A model generated the notes under the pieces. The model was given only the letters and a program-made list of their open reading frames with translations. It did no database searches and had not been told where the DNA came from. The position numbers and the translations under genes were made by a program. From NCBI GenBank assembly GCA_039638595.1, contig JBDIWM010000001.1:85633-149632 (forward strand): 64,000 nucleotides of DNA. Reading direction: 5' to 3'. Positions within the stretch are counted from its first letter, which is position 1, and each line of letters begins with the position of its first letter. The DNA comes from Atribacterota bacterium. GTDB lineage: Bacteria > Atribacterota > Atribacteria > Atribacterales > Caldatribacteriaceae. Positions 9,492-19,629 of this stretch are shown here, in pieces.

Positions 9492-10144
9492 AGCTCCTTT
9501 TTGACAAGTTCTTGGCGGTACTTCTCAGCGTCAAGATCAAGGATGTCTGCGCATTCCTGAGCGCTCAGAATACGGGGAGCACCGAAAATTTTGCTAACAG
9601 CCGTAATCCGAGCAGCTTCCTCCATAATTTCCGTCCGATAATACGCCTCTTTCAGGGTCAAACCTACTGTAACCAAACCGTGATTACGAAGGAGCACCGC
9701 ATCAGCTTCCCGAATGGCCTTCCGAACAGCCTGAGCAAGGTCCATGGTGCAAGGCGTAATGTAGTCAAGAATTGCAGTCCTCGCAAGATAAGCCACAAAA
9801 TCAGGAAACATCGGCTGAATGGTACCCCCACCGCCAGTAACACCTAAAACAAAAGGAGGATGGGTATGCATCACGACCATGGCATCTTGGCGTTCAAGAT
9901 AGATTAACCAGTGCATCAAAATTTCCGAAGAAGGTTTCCCCCCAGAAACCACTTTCCCATCCCGGAGCGAAATTTTGACATAATCTTCAGGACGTATTTC
10001 GTCAAAGGCAAAACCACTGGGGGAAATAAGGATGTGCTCTCCAAAGCGAGCACTCAGATTTCCGCCTGGCCCAACTACTAACCCCCGTTGGAGGATTTTT
10101 TGCCCATACCAAACTAATTCCTCCCGCAGTCTCGTTTCTTCCAC
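9488..10144 (-). CDS. Class II aldolase/adducin family protein (fuculose-phosphate aldolase-like)
   Basis: A 218-residue zinc aldolase. 'GPGGNLSARF' forms the phosphate/zinc entry motif, 'VVMHTHPPFVLG' carries two zinc His residues and 'LLRNHGLVTVG' the third. Family members cleave L-fuculose 1-phosphate or related sugar phosphates, or work in methionine salvage. The exact substrate is not visible. It is the last gene of the long eno-side series and follows divIC across a hairpin. Confidence 0.88.
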   Translation of the reverse strand: MEETRLREELVWYGQKILQRGLVVGPGGNLSARFGEHILISPSGFAFDEIRPEDYVKISLRDGKVVSGGKPSSEILMHWLIYLERQDAMVVMHTHPPFVLGVTGGGGTIQPMFPDFVAYLARTAILDYITPCTMDLAQAVRKAIREADAVLLRNHGLVTVGLTLKEAYYRTEIMEEAARITAVSKIFGAPRILSAQECADILDLDAEKYRQELVKKEL

Positions 10145-10167
10145 GATGTAGTCCTCCTCTTTTTCAA

Positions 10168-10200
10168 AGGAGTAGGAGAAGCCCTTCTCCCCCTACTCCT
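10168..10200 (-). terminator. Hairpin between divIC and the aldolase gene
   Basis: The arms 10168-10181 and 10184-10200 pair with a three-base bulge. The hairpin overlaps the last codons of divIC and is followed on the minus strand by only a weak T/A-rich tail and then the AGAGGAGG site of the aldolase. It may weaken read-through rather than end transcription fully. Confidence 0.45.
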
Positions 10201-10456
10201 CAATGACTCGAACCAGGATTTCCCCTGGTTTTACTAAGCGCAGTTTCTCCCGAGCCAACTTTTCAATATACCAATCTTCTTCCAGAAATTGCCGCTCTTT
10301 TCGTAACTCAGCGACTTCTCGACGCAACGCTTCTTCCCGAGAAGAAAGTTCCTGTAATTCTCGCTCCAACCGAAAATACAGAACAACCTTCTCGCTGGTC
10401 CGCAACGTAAGGCCAAAAAAGAAAAACGAAAGGAACAGTACAAATATGAACTTCTT

Positions 10457-10459
<3 letters not shown>
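10193..10459 (-). CDS. Septum formation initiator, DivIC/FtsB family
   Basis: About 88 residues: a short cytoplasmic start, one membrane segment ('FIFVLFLSFFFFGLTL'), then a leucine/charged coiled coil and 'DWYIEKLAREKLRLVKPGE', the family's C-terminal signature. DivIC/FtsB joins FtsL and FtsQ/DivIB at the division septum. The frame is open to 10561, but that would overlap eno by about 95 bases. A TTG at 10459 with AGGAG five bases upstream lies 7 bases after the eno stop and fits family length. The ribosome site sits in a hairpin (see 10457-10485). Confidence 0.88.
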
Positions 10460-11768
<1,309 letters not shown>

Positions 11769-12149
11769 CTATTCCTTTACGATTTTTACCACACTGCCAG
11801 AAGAAATTTGCTCCAGCACGTCTACCTCTCCCAAAAGTTGCCCAACCACTTCTACATCGCTGGCCGGGCGAATTTCTTCAGCACTCAAACTTGCCGGTGT
11901 AGGACCAAAAAAGAGACAAAGACACGCTCCCTCCGGCCAGTATCCGATATCCCCCTTTCGGACCAATCCCTGTGGAAATATCATATCACTCTGAAGGGGA
12001 ATGGGAAAGTAAATCTCTTTACCCCAAGTATTCACCCTCCCTTCAAACGGCAGGATTGCCAAAACACTTTGTGCCAATTGACTCTCTTTCAACTCTGCTT
12101 CTACAGTAACCCCCGACTGGGGAAAGATGAATTTAATTTTCTGCCCCAC
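11769..12149 (-). CDS. Cyclophilin-like fold protein (TM1367/DUF369 type)
   Basis: A 126-residue beta-rich protein matching the small cyclophilin-like family: 'VNTWGKEIYFPIP', 'GDIGYWPEGACLCLFFGPTP' and 'EVVGQLLGEVDVLE'. These proteins share the cyclophilin barrel; whether they have prolyl isomerase activity is unclear. The gene starts 4 bases after glycerate kinase and is followed by eno. Confidence 0.78.
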   Translation of the reverse strand: MGQKIKFIFPQSGVTVEAELKESQLAQSVLAILPFEGRVNTWGKEIYFPIPLQSDMIFPQGLVRKGDIGYWPEGACLCLFFGPTPASLSAEEIRPASDVEVVGQLLGEVDVLEQISSGSVVKIVKE

Positions 12150-12152
12150 TGT

Positions 12153-13271
12153 TTATACCTCCCTCATTATCTTTCCCAAATTCAAACAAAGATTCCGCAA
12201 CCGCAAAAAAGCCTGTTTAAAAGCTGCTTCCTCAGTCTCCCAGCAACTCGCCAAAGAAAAGAGCGCTACGCGATCCCCAAAAAGCGTACCAGCATCTTCT
12301 TCCACAACCCCTCCAATCAGGATTAAGGGTTTTCCATGTCGCATACACATTTCCCGTACCCGCCAGGGAAGCTTCCCAAAAGTAGTCTGGCGGTCAATTT
12401 TCCCTTCACCACTCACCATCCAGGTTGCCCCTTCTGCCTCCCGTTCAACTTCAAAAATCCGCAGAAGCAACTCCCCTCCGGAAACAATCTGTCCTCCCCA
12501 GAAGGCAAACATTCCAGCAGCAATACCACCTCCTGCACCACCTCCGGGAAGATCGTCCAAGGAAACCCCGGTAAATTGTCGCACAACCGTGGCATAGTGT
12601 CGTAAACCTTTATCGAGGAACGATACATCTTCTGGCAAGGCCCCTTTTTGAGGAGCATAGACGTACGCAGCACCATTTTCCCCATATAGAGGATTTTCCA
12701 CGTCACAAGCAATCAGAAATTCCACATCCCGGGGTTTCATGACCATACCCGAGAAATCAAGCGAAGCAACGGAGAGCAAGTTCTCCCCGACACCAAAGAG
12801 TTCTCGACCTTGAGCATCCAGGAAACGAACCCCCAAGGCCTGAAGTGCTCCCATCCCCCCATCGGTTGTAGCGCTTCCACCCACCGCCAGGATGATTCGC
12901 TTTACACCCAATGCCAACGCTTTGCCAAGCAGCTCTCCCACACCATACGTGGTGGTCAGACGAGGATTACGTTGGTGCGGAGATACAAGTGTTAATCCAG
13001 CCGCTTGAGCCATTTCCACGATTGCGGTACTCTCCCAAAGAAGTATCGTAGCCTCCACCTCTTCTCCCCAAGGACCCATGACCCGGTAGAGACGCTTCTG
13101 CCCACCTTTATTCCAGGCAAAAGCCTCAATCGTTCCCTCTCCTCCATCGGCCAGAGGTTTTGCAATCACTCCCTCTATTCCTGCTTCCTCAAGGCCCTGG
13201 CATATCGCCAAAGATGCCTCAATACTTGACAAACTCCCCTTAAAAGAGTTCGGGCACACCACCACTTTCAC
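12153..13271 (-). CDS. Glycerate kinase (GlxK/GarK family)
   Basis: A 372-residue glycerate kinase that phosphorylates D-glycerate. The N-terminus 'VVVCPNSFKGSLSS', 'ADGGEGTIEAF', 'ILAVGGSATTDGGMGALQALG' and 'LPGGGAGGGIAAGM' are the family blocks for nucleotide and substrate binding. 'WMVSGEGKIDRQTTFGKLP' holds the conserved Gly/Glu/Asp motif. The GTG start overlaps the rqcP stop (GTGA). Its product goes to enolase, two genes downstream, directly or after mutase. Confidence 0.93.
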   Translation of the reverse strand: MKVVVCPNSFKGSLSSIEASLAICQGLEEAGIEGVIAKPLADGGEGTIEAFAWNKGGQKRLYRVMGPWGEEVEATILLWESTAIVEMAQAAGLTLVSPHQRNPRLTTTYGVGELLGKALALGVKRIILAVGGSATTDGGMGALQALGVRFLDAQGRELFGVGENLLSVASLDFSGMVMKPRDVEFLIACDVENPLYGENGAAYVYAPQKGALPEDVSFLDKGLRHYATVVRQFTGVSLDDLPGGGAGGGIAAGMFAFWGGQIVSGGELLLRIFEVEREAEGATWMVSGEGKIDRQTTFGKLPWRVREMCMRHGKPLILIGGVVEEDAGTLFGDRVALFSLASCWETEEAAFKQAFLRLRNLCLNLGKIMREV

Positions 13272-13519
13272 TCTTCAAGTCGCCTCTCTTTCCGGATAAG
13301 CTCGAACAATCCTCCTCCTTCCTTCTCGGAAAGAGCCATGACTTGCACTTCAACCTCCCAACTTGCAGAACAAAGCGTAATCCGATCCCCAATTTTCACC
13401 GGAGTAGCGGGTTTGGCAACCCTCCCATTCAATAACACCCGACCACTGTGGCATGCAGTTTGTGCCAAAGAACGACGTTTGATAAGCCTTGAAACCTGGA
13501 GAAACTTATCGAGCCGCAT
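13268..13519 (-). CDS. rqcP: S4-domain RNA-binding protein, RqcP/Hsp15-like
   Basis: An 83-residue S4-domain protein: 'MRLDKFLQVSRLIKRRSLAQ', then 'GRVLLNGRVAKPATPVKIGD'. In Firmicutes, RqcP recycles stalled large ribosomal subunits by stabilising peptidyl-tRNA during alanine tailing. The position beside mazG and mfd and upstream of divIC is the classic rqcP neighbourhood. It starts inside the preceding gene (14-base overlap). Confidence 0.87.
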   Translation of the reverse strand: MRLDKFLQVSRLIKRRSLAQTACHSGRVLLNGRVAKPATPVKIGDRITLCSASWEVEVQVMALSEKEGGGLFELIRKERRLEE

Positions 13520-13940
13520 GTTCCTCCCAGGGCAACAAGGTTTCTTCGCTTTTTTCTGGAAAACAGGAATAATCTCCCTTTCTCCCCAGAATAACCATTT
13601 TCAGTATCGAAAGCGCTCCCCGTTCTTTCAAAAATGATTCAATCTTTTCTTGAGTCGAAGCCAAAAGAAAACGTCCCGCAACCATCACAACTCGCCTATC
13701 CTTCAAGTCCCCCACTGCTTCCCATAAAACTTGCCAGGGTTCTTCCTGAATACCCATCGTTCGAACCTCTTTCTGCAAGACCCGATTCACCAGGCCACTC
13801 AGAAGAAGCCCTTCTGCGTTAACAGCCACAAGACAATCCGGATTCCACCCCTGTAACAGCGGCAAAAGCACCTGGACCCTCGTCTTAAACTCATCCCAGG
13901 GAATTTGTCCTACAAGCGCTCCTTCTTGGCTTCCTCCCAT
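13506..13940 (-). CDS. Unknown protein, possibly a degenerate phosphoribosyltransferase fold
   Basis: A 144-residue protein without a firm match. 'CLVAVNAEGLLLSGLVNRVL' followed by 'DRRVVMVAGRFLLAST' resembles the alternating strand/helix of a type I PRTase, but the acidic PRPP-binding loop is replaced. It overlaps the mazG 3' end by 31 bases and rqcP by 14, so all three are translated together. The ATG is the only plausible start in frame. The PRTase idea is weak. Confidence 0.6.
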   Translation of the reverse strand: MGGSQEGALVGQIPWDEFKTRVQVLLPLLQGWNPDCLVAVNAEGLLLSGLVNRVLQKEVRTMGIQEEPWQVLWEAVGDLKDRRVVMVAGRFLLASTQEKIESFLKERGALSILKMVILGRKGDYSCFPEKSEETLLPWEEHAAR

Positions 13941-14701
13941 AAGGCATCCATCTCCTCCAGAGTCACGTTTTCCAACGCCTTCCCTTGATCCTTTACTCTC
14001 TTTTCAACAAACTCAAACCGTCTCACAAAGCGGTCACAGGATTTCCGTAACGCATCTTCTGGTTGAATCTCAAGATGACGAGCTAAATTGACCAGAGCAA
14101 AAACCAGGTCCCCCCATTCTTCCTCCATCCGAGTACGATTTTGATGGTTCCAAGCCTCAAGGAATTCTCTCCACTCTTCCTCCACTTTGCGTTCGACTTC
14201 TGTGGCGTCTTTCCAGTCAAAACCAACCCTGGCTACCCGAGACTGAATGGCCAAAGCTCGCAAAAGGGAAGGTAAAGACCGGGGGAGCGAAGAAAGCATT
14301 CCTTTTCCTTCTTTCCGCTCTTCATCCTTAATTTTTTCCCAATTCAGTAACACATCGTCAACACTTTTGACCTGGAGTTCTCCAAAGACATGGGGATGGC
14401 GCTTTCTCATCTTGGCAATAATGCCTGCTAAAACTTCTCTGATGGTAAAACTCCCTTGTTCACTCCCGATCTGAGCATGGAAAACGATATGCAACAGCAT
14501 ATCCCCCAGCTCCTCCCGCAATGATATTTCATCGTGCTTGTCAATGGCGTCAAAAGCCTCGTACAGTTCTTCCAACATCAAAGGCTTAAGGCTCTCTCGC
14601 GTTTGCTCTCTATCCCAGGGACAACCATCTTCACTCCGTAATCGAGCAACAATATCGAGGAGTTCTTCAAAAAGTACTCCATTACTCTCCCTTTCATCCA
14701 T
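13910..14701 (-). CDS. mazG: Nucleoside triphosphate pyrophosphohydrolase MazG
   Basis: MazG removes pyrophosphate from aberrant nucleotides. The 263-residue protein has two MazG domains: the first (about 10-115) with 'EDGCPWDREQTRESLKPLML' and 'EELGDMLLHIVFHAQI', and the second (about 150-240) with 'EEEWGDLVFALVNLARHL'. The EExxE/ExxD metal sites are present in both. It overlaps mfd by 8 bases. The order mfd-mazG-rqcP-divIC is widely conserved in bacteria. Confidence 0.94.
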   Translation of the reverse strand: MDERESNGVLFEELLDIVARLRSEDGCPWDREQTRESLKPLMLEELYEAFDAIDKHDEISLREELGDMLLHIVFHAQIGSEQGSFTIREVLAGIIAKMRKRHPHVFGELQVKSVDDVLLNWEKIKDEERKEGKGMLSSLPRSLPSLLRALAIQSRVARVGFDWKDATEVERKVEEEWREFLEAWNHQNRTRMEEEWGDLVFALVNLARHLEIQPEDALRKSCDRFVRRFEFVEKRVKDQGKALENVTLEEMDALWEEAKKERL

Positions 14702-17700
14702 TTTGGCTCATCCTCTCCAAAAACTGCACAAGTGTACCGGCTGACAACCTTGGCAAACGCAGCACCACTCGACCGTTCTGAATGAGTAACCTCGTTTCTA
14801 TTCGGTTCCTCATCACCGCGGAAATTTTACCCAACGTTTCCAGAGACCCTTCAATATATATCCCATCGTCTTTTTCTTCGATACTTTCAACCTGAGTTAT
14901 TTTAGCATAATAGCGTAGTCTTGCAATCTGAAAGAGATTTTCAACCTCTTCCGGAAAACGTCCAAACCGGTCTTGTAATTCCTCCACGAGTTCAAGAATA
15001 TCCTCTAGGCTTGATGACTCCCAAAATCTCCGATAATAATGAAGACGCTCGGTCTCATTCTCCAAATAGGTAGAGGGAATGTAGGCATTGACCCTCAAAA
15101 AAATACGGGGGTTTACGCCTGGTGCTTCCTTGTTTTCTCCTTTCAACAGAGCAACCTCTTCCTGCAAGAGCTTGAGATAGAGAGAAAAACCGACTTCCTG
15201 AATAAAGCCATGCTGTTCAGTACCCAAGATATTGCCCGCACCACGAATTTCAAGGTCCCTCATAGCCAGTTTCGCGCCAGAACCAGTGGTACTGAACTCA
15301 AGCAACGCTTCCAACCGTTCTTGCGCTTCGTAACGGAGATGAGAAGGATACAGAAAATAGGCAAACGCCTCTCGATCAAAACGACCAATACGTCCCCGTA
15401 ATTGATAAAGCTGAGCTAACCCAAAGAGTGTCGCCGGATCCACAATAAGGGTATTGGCTCGAGGCACATCCAGTCCAATTTCCACAATCGTAGTGCACAG
15501 GAGGACTGGTATGACTCCCTGGTAAAATGCCCTCATCATCTCTTCCAGCTCCTTCGCCTTCAAACGACCATGGGCAATACCGAAAGAAAGGTGAGGAAAT
15601 ACTTCCCGCAGTTCTTTTTCTACTCGAAAAAGGTCCCGGATGCGAGGGCAAACGTAGAAAACCTGTCCACCCCGCTCTATTTCTCTCCCAATTGCTTCCC
15701 GAATGGTTTTCACAGTTCGAGGCAGCACCAGGGTGGTGATCGGTTTTCGTCCCTCGGGAGGGGTTTCAATGAGACTCACATCCTTTATTCCTAAAAGCGA
15801 GAGATAAAGGGTCCTGGGAATGGGTGTCGCCGTGAGAGTTAAAACGTCAACGCTGGCTTTCATAGTCCGCAGGCGTTCTTTATGAAAAACCCCAAAGCGC
15901 TGCTCTTCATCAATGATTAAGAGTCCCAGATCCCGAAATACGACGTCCTTACTCAGCAATCGATGAGTTCCAACCAGAATATCAATTTCTCCACTTTTTA
16001 CCTTCTCCAGTATTTCCCTCTGTTCTCCAGGGGTCCGAAAGCGGTTTAACACGGCAATGCGCACAGGGAAAGCCTTCATCCGTTCCGAAAAAGTTAGATA
16101 ATGTTGTTCAGATAATAACGTCGTGGGTGCCAGGACTACCACTTGTTTCCCATCCATCACCGCCTTGAAAGCGGCTCGAACCGCGACCTCAGTCTTTCCA
16201 TACCCCACATCTCCACAGACCAGGCGATCCATGGGACGGGGACTTTCCATATCCCGCTTTACTTCCTCAATAGCCCTTTTCTGATCCGGAGTTTCGATAA
16301 AAGGGAAGGAAACCTCTAATTCCCTCTGCCAAGGCGTATCAGGGGAAAAAGCATGGCCTCTCTCAATCTGACGCCGGGCATAGAGCTCTACCAATTCCCG
16401 GGCTATTTTTTCAACCGATCGCTTCGCTCTTTCTCGACTCCGCGTCCATTCTCCCCTTCCCAAACGGCTCAATACGGGTTTTGCCTCACCCACCCCCAGA
16501 TACTTCTGGACTACCTGGGCATTTTCTACGGGTACATACAAAACATCATTACCAGCATAACCAATCTCAAGATATACCCTGCGCACACCCTGCACCACCA
16601 TTTCCTTTAATCCCTGAAAAATCCCGATTCCCTGTTCTTCATGTACCACATAATCACCAGGATTCAGGGTGGAAAGGAACTCAAAAGAAGAGGTAGTCAT
16701 CTTTCCCTTCGAAGACGACGAAGGAAGAGAAAACCCAAAAATCTCTCGCCCGGAGAAAAAAACCGAAGAAAGGGTAGGAAGGAGGAAGCCGCTACTCAGA
16801 AACCCTACCTGAAAATGAACCCTCGCTGGACCATCCCAACCATTTTCAAAAGGAATACCCGATTCCATAAAAATCTGCGAGAGAACCTCGATCTTTTCCT
16901 GGGGGAGAATCACCCCAATAAATTTCCAGTTCTCCGCCTGAATAGACTCGACAAACTGAGCAATATTCCCCTCGAAACAGGGACTGCTGGAAACAGAGAC
17001 GGTCAAAACTTCACCGACGTTTCTCTTTAACCCCAGGTATACCGATAGAGGAAAAGAAAATCCCCCCTCAGGTGCCACGCCATCAAAAACAGAGACGAAG
17101 ACCGCTTTTTCCAGAATTCGTAAAAAAGGAATGGTGCGGAAAAAACCACTGGCAGGAGGAATCAAAAGATTTTCCAACTCTCCTCCGGTTCTCTGGGTCT
17201 CAGGGTTAAAAGTGCGTAACTTCTCCACCTGGTTCCCCCACCAGAAGGTCCTGACCGGTTGATCAAGTTGTGGCGGAAAAAGATCCACCACTTCGCCCCT
17301 TATGGCCACCTCCCCCTTGGAGGTCACAAGGTCAACCCGCTCATACCCCAGAGAGAAAAGAAAATCGAGAAAGTGATCTCGTTTGATTTCCTGACCCTTC
17401 TGTAAAAAATGGGAATGAGCCGTAAAATACTGCCACTCCACCACTTCCCTTTTTAAATCGTCAATCGAAACCGTCATGACCCAATTTTCGGTACTTTTCA
17501 TCCGTTCCTGTAATGTTATACCCGAGAAAAGATCCATGGATTCAGCTTCTAAGACATGGCTTAAAGAAACCAGGGACTGCCACGTCCTCAGTTCTCTGGC
17601 CACCCTCATCCTGCTTCTTTCATCTGGAACCACATAGAGGAGATTTCCCAATCGAGCCAAAAAAGCCGCAACGAGTGTTCGTAAGGGGGGCACAAGCTCT

Positions 17701-17780
17701 ACACCAATAACTTTTCGCTCTTGCAGGCGCTCCACCAGGGGAGCCATCACGTGATTCCAAAATTCTTCCTGCCAACCCAT
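14694..17780 (-). CDS. mfd: Transcription-repair coupling factor
   Basis: Mfd removes stalled RNA polymerase and recruits UvrA. The 1028-residue protein shows the UvrB-homology modules at the N-terminus, the RNAP-interacting region ('YVVHEEQGIGIFQGL', about 390), and a RecG-like motor with Walker A 'VCGDVGYGKTEVA', 'LAPTTLLSEQHY', 'IIDEEQRFGV' (DEEQ box), 'LTLTATPIPRTL' and motif VI 'LYQLRGRIGRFDR'. The ATG at 17780 lies after the PAP2 stop; a TTG eight codons upstream is an alternative. It lies between PAP2 and mazG in the long series. Confidence 0.96.
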   Translation of the reverse strand: MGWQEEFWNHVMAPLVERLQERKVIGVELVPPLRTLVAAFLARLGNLLYVVPDERSRMRVARELRTWQSLVSLSHVLEAESMDLFSGITLQERMKSTENWVMTVSIDDLKREVVEWQYFTAHSHFLQKGQEIKRDHFLDFLFSLGYERVDLVTSKGEVAIRGEVVDLFPPQLDQPVRTFWWGNQVEKLRTFNPETQRTGGELENLLIPPASGFFRTIPFLRILEKAVFVSVFDGVAPEGGFSFPLSVYLGLKRNVGEVLTVSVSSSPCFEGNIAQFVESIQAENWKFIGVILPQEKIEVLSQIFMESGIPFENGWDGPARVHFQVGFLSSGFLLPTLSSVFFSGREIFGFSLPSSSSKGKMTTSSFEFLSTLNPGDYVVHEEQGIGIFQGLKEMVVQGVRRVYLEIGYAGNDVLYVPVENAQVVQKYLGVGEAKPVLSRLGRGEWTRSRERAKRSVEKIARELVELYARRQIERGHAFSPDTPWQRELEVSFPFIETPDQKRAIEEVKRDMESPRPMDRLVCGDVGYGKTEVAVRAAFKAVMDGKQVVVLAPTTLLSEQHYLTFSERMKAFPVRIAVLNRFRTPGEQREILEKVKSGEIDILVGTHRLLSKDVVFRDLGLLIIDEEQRFGVFHKERLRTMKASVDVLTLTATPIPRTLYLSLLGIKDVSLIETPPEGRKPITTLVLPRTVKTIREAIGREIERGGQVFYVCPRIRDLFRVEKELREVFPHLSFGIAHGRLKAKELEEMMRAFYQGVIPVLLCTTIVEIGLDVPRANTLIVDPATLFGLAQLYQLRGRIGRFDREAFAYFLYPSHLRYEAQERLEALLEFSTTGSGAKLAMRDLEIRGAGNILGTEQHGFIQEVGFSLYLKLLQEEVALLKGENKEAPGVNPRIFLRVNAYIPSTYLENETERLHYYRRFWESSSLEDILELVEELQDRFGRFPEEVENLFQIARLRYYAKITQVESIEEKDDGIYIEGSLETLGKISAVMRNRIETRLLIQNGRVVLRLPRLSAGTLVQFLERMSQNG

Positions 17781-17787
17781 ACTCCAA

Positions 17788-18366
17788 CTAAACAAAAAGG
17801 GCAATAATCCCCAGAGTAAGCATCACCGACATGAAACTCCCTGCTACCACCTGAGGAACGGTATGTTTCTTGAGGTACCATCTTGCCCACCCAAGGGGTA
17901 TGAGGGAAAGGTACAGGAGTCCCCACAGAGGGTGCAACAGCATCATCAGTGCCGTTACCGGTCCGGCAATACCAGCCAGATGAAGGCTAATTTTCCAAAA
18001 AAGAGAGACAAACGCTCCCGCCAGAGTTACAGCAATGTAACACCAGGTAATGGCCAAAAGAGCAAACGAAGCAGAAAAAAAGTAGAAAATAGCCAAAGCC
18101 AGACCGTAGAAAAGAGAAATTAAAAGGTATGGTTTAAAGCGCTCTCGGCGATCAGGAAGATCCGGATCAGACACCTTTCCCCGCCAGGAAAGCCAGAGCA
18201 CAAAAAGAGTGGGAACAAGACTGACCAAGACAAGACCCACCACGAAAAAATACAGCGCCCTAACTCCTCTTTCATAGGTAAAACTCACCAGAGCGTAAAG
18301 AACAACAGCCACAAAGGTGGGTTGCAACACAAAAGAAATGCGCTCAGCCAGAGCCTTCTTGGTCAT
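17788..18366 (-). CDS. PAP2-like membrane phosphatase family protein
   Basis: A 192-residue protein with about six membrane segments. Short PAP2 motifs remain: 'KISLHLAG' (second signature His) and 'ARWYLKKHTVPQVVAGS', which fits the third signature Arg...His...Gly. The first KxxxxxxRP motif may be 'DRRERFKPYL'. PAP2 enzymes dephosphorylate lipid phosphates such as undecaprenyl pyrophosphate. The Asp usually following the last His is Gln here, so activity is uncertain. It overlaps pth by 4 bases. Confidence 0.72.
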   Translation of the reverse strand: MTKKALAERISFVLQPTFVAVVLYALVSFTYERGVRALYFFVVGLVLVSLVPTLFVLWLSWRGKVSDPDLPDRRERFKPYLLISLFYGLALAIFYFFSASFALLAITWCYIAVTLAGAFVSLFWKISLHLAGIAGPVTALMMLLHPLWGLLYLSLIPLGWARWYLKKHTVPQVVAGSFMSVMLTLGIIALFV

Positions 18367-18938
18367 TCAGTCCCCTTCCCAGAAACATTAAAGCAGTTCA
18401 TCGCTCTCTCCAGACCCTTCTCAATAATGCAGCGCAATGCTTCTTTCGCTTTTTTTTCACCTTCAACAAGAGCACGTACCTCTTCGCCTTCTGGCACACT
18501 CAGCACATACTCAACAACCTCTTCCTTGAAGGATGGGCGGCCGATTCCAACCCGCACCCGAACAAAGTCGGCACTTCCCCAGGCAGCCATGATCGACTCA
18601 ACACCACGATGGCCTCCTGAACCTCCCCCTCTCTTAATTCGGATCACTCCAGGAGGAAAATCCAAGTCATCGTGCACCACCACCAGTTCTGGAGTCAAAA
18701 AACAACGGCGAGTTAAAAAAAAACAGAGCCCCTCTCCACTTCGATTCATAAAGGTGAGAGGCTTGAGAAGATAAACTGGTTGACCTTCCAAAATCCAGGT
18801 TGCCCACTCAATCCCATTCTCTTTTTTCCAGCAAAGATGAAAATCTTCTCCAAAACGTTCCAAAACTCGAAAGCCAACATTGTGTCGTGTCTGGGCGAAT
18901 CGTTTGCCCGGATTGCCTAATCCCACCAGGAGAAACAC
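18363..18938 (-). CDS. pth: Peptidyl-tRNA hydrolase
   Basis: Pth releases tRNA from prematurely ended peptidyl-tRNA. The 191-residue protein has 'LVGLGNPGKRFAQTRHNVGF' with the catalytic His, the Asn in 'LTFMNRSGEG' and 'VVHDDLDFPPG' plus 'GSGGHRGVESI'. The GTG start follows the rplY TAA with no gap. The rplY-pth pair is a common bacterial arrangement. Confidence 0.97.
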   Translation of the reverse strand: MFLLVGLGNPGKRFAQTRHNVGFRVLERFGEDFHLCWKKENGIEWATWILEGQPVYLLKPLTFMNRSGEGLCFFLTRRCFLTPELVVVHDDLDFPPGVIRIKRGGGSGGHRGVESIMAAWGSADFVRVRVGIGRPSFKEEVVEYVLSVPEGEEVRALVEGEKKAKEALRCIIEKGLERAMNCFNVSGKGTE

Positions 18939-19604
18939 TTATTCACCCCTGGCTTCTTCCTTTTCGGCTTTTCCTTTAGAAATAACTTTCGGTTCAACGG
19001 TTTCCTCTGCACTCACACTGACCTCTGCCACCACCTCAGGCGGGGTAATGACCACCACAACCTCATCCGGGCTTTCTGCAACCACTACACCCTGGGGTAC
19101 TGAAAGTTCCCGGACATGGACAGCGTCTCCGATTTCCAAGTTACTGACATCCACAACGATGGCTTCAGGAATGGTTTCGGGAAGGCACTCAATCTCGAGT
19201 TCAGTGGTCACGACCTCTAAAATACCACCTTCTTTAACACCCTTTGCTTCACCTTTAACCACTACCGGTACCGAAAGAGAAATCTTCTGGTCAGCCTTGA
19301 CTTCATAAAAATCGATATGCCATACCTCATTCTTTACGGGGTTTCGCTGTATCTCCTTAATAATGCTCCTTTTCTCCTTTCCGTCAAGGGAAAGCGACAA
19401 AAGATGATGCGAAGCGTGACGTGCATAGAGCACTTTTTCAAACTCTCTTGCCGGCAGTTTGACCAGTTCTCCTTTTCCACCCCGACTGTCTTTGGAGTAT
19501 AACACTGCTGGAATCCATCCAGCCTTTCGCAGGCGGCGTGATCCACCCTTCCCCTTCTCTTCGGGGGTTCTCTGAAATAATTGAATCGTAACCTTGTCTT
19601 CCAT
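18939..19604 (-). CDS. rplY: Large ribosomal subunit protein bL25, CTC form
   Basis: About 221 residues: an N-terminal bL25 domain that binds 5S rRNA ('GGSRRLRKAGWIPAVLYSKD') and the C-terminal TL5/CTC beta domain found in longer forms. It ends in an acidic Glu/Lys-rich tail. The ATG at 19604 is preferred, with GTGAGG about 9 bases upstream; the frame also has a GTG five codons earlier. prs lies upstream and pth downstream. Confidence 0.94.
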   Translation of the reverse strand: MEDKVTIQLFQRTPEEKGKGGSRRLRKAGWIPAVLYSKDSRGGKGELVKLPAREFEKVLYARHASHHLLSLSLDGKEKRSIIKEIQRNPVKNEVWHIDFYEVKADQKISLSVPVVVKGEAKGVKEGGILEVVTTELEIECLPETIPEAIVVDVSNLEIGDAVHVRELSVPQGVVVAESPDEVVVVITPPEVVAEVSVSAEETVEPKVISKGKAEKEEARGE

Positions 19605-19629
19605 GGTTTCTATCCTCACTCTCCGTTTT

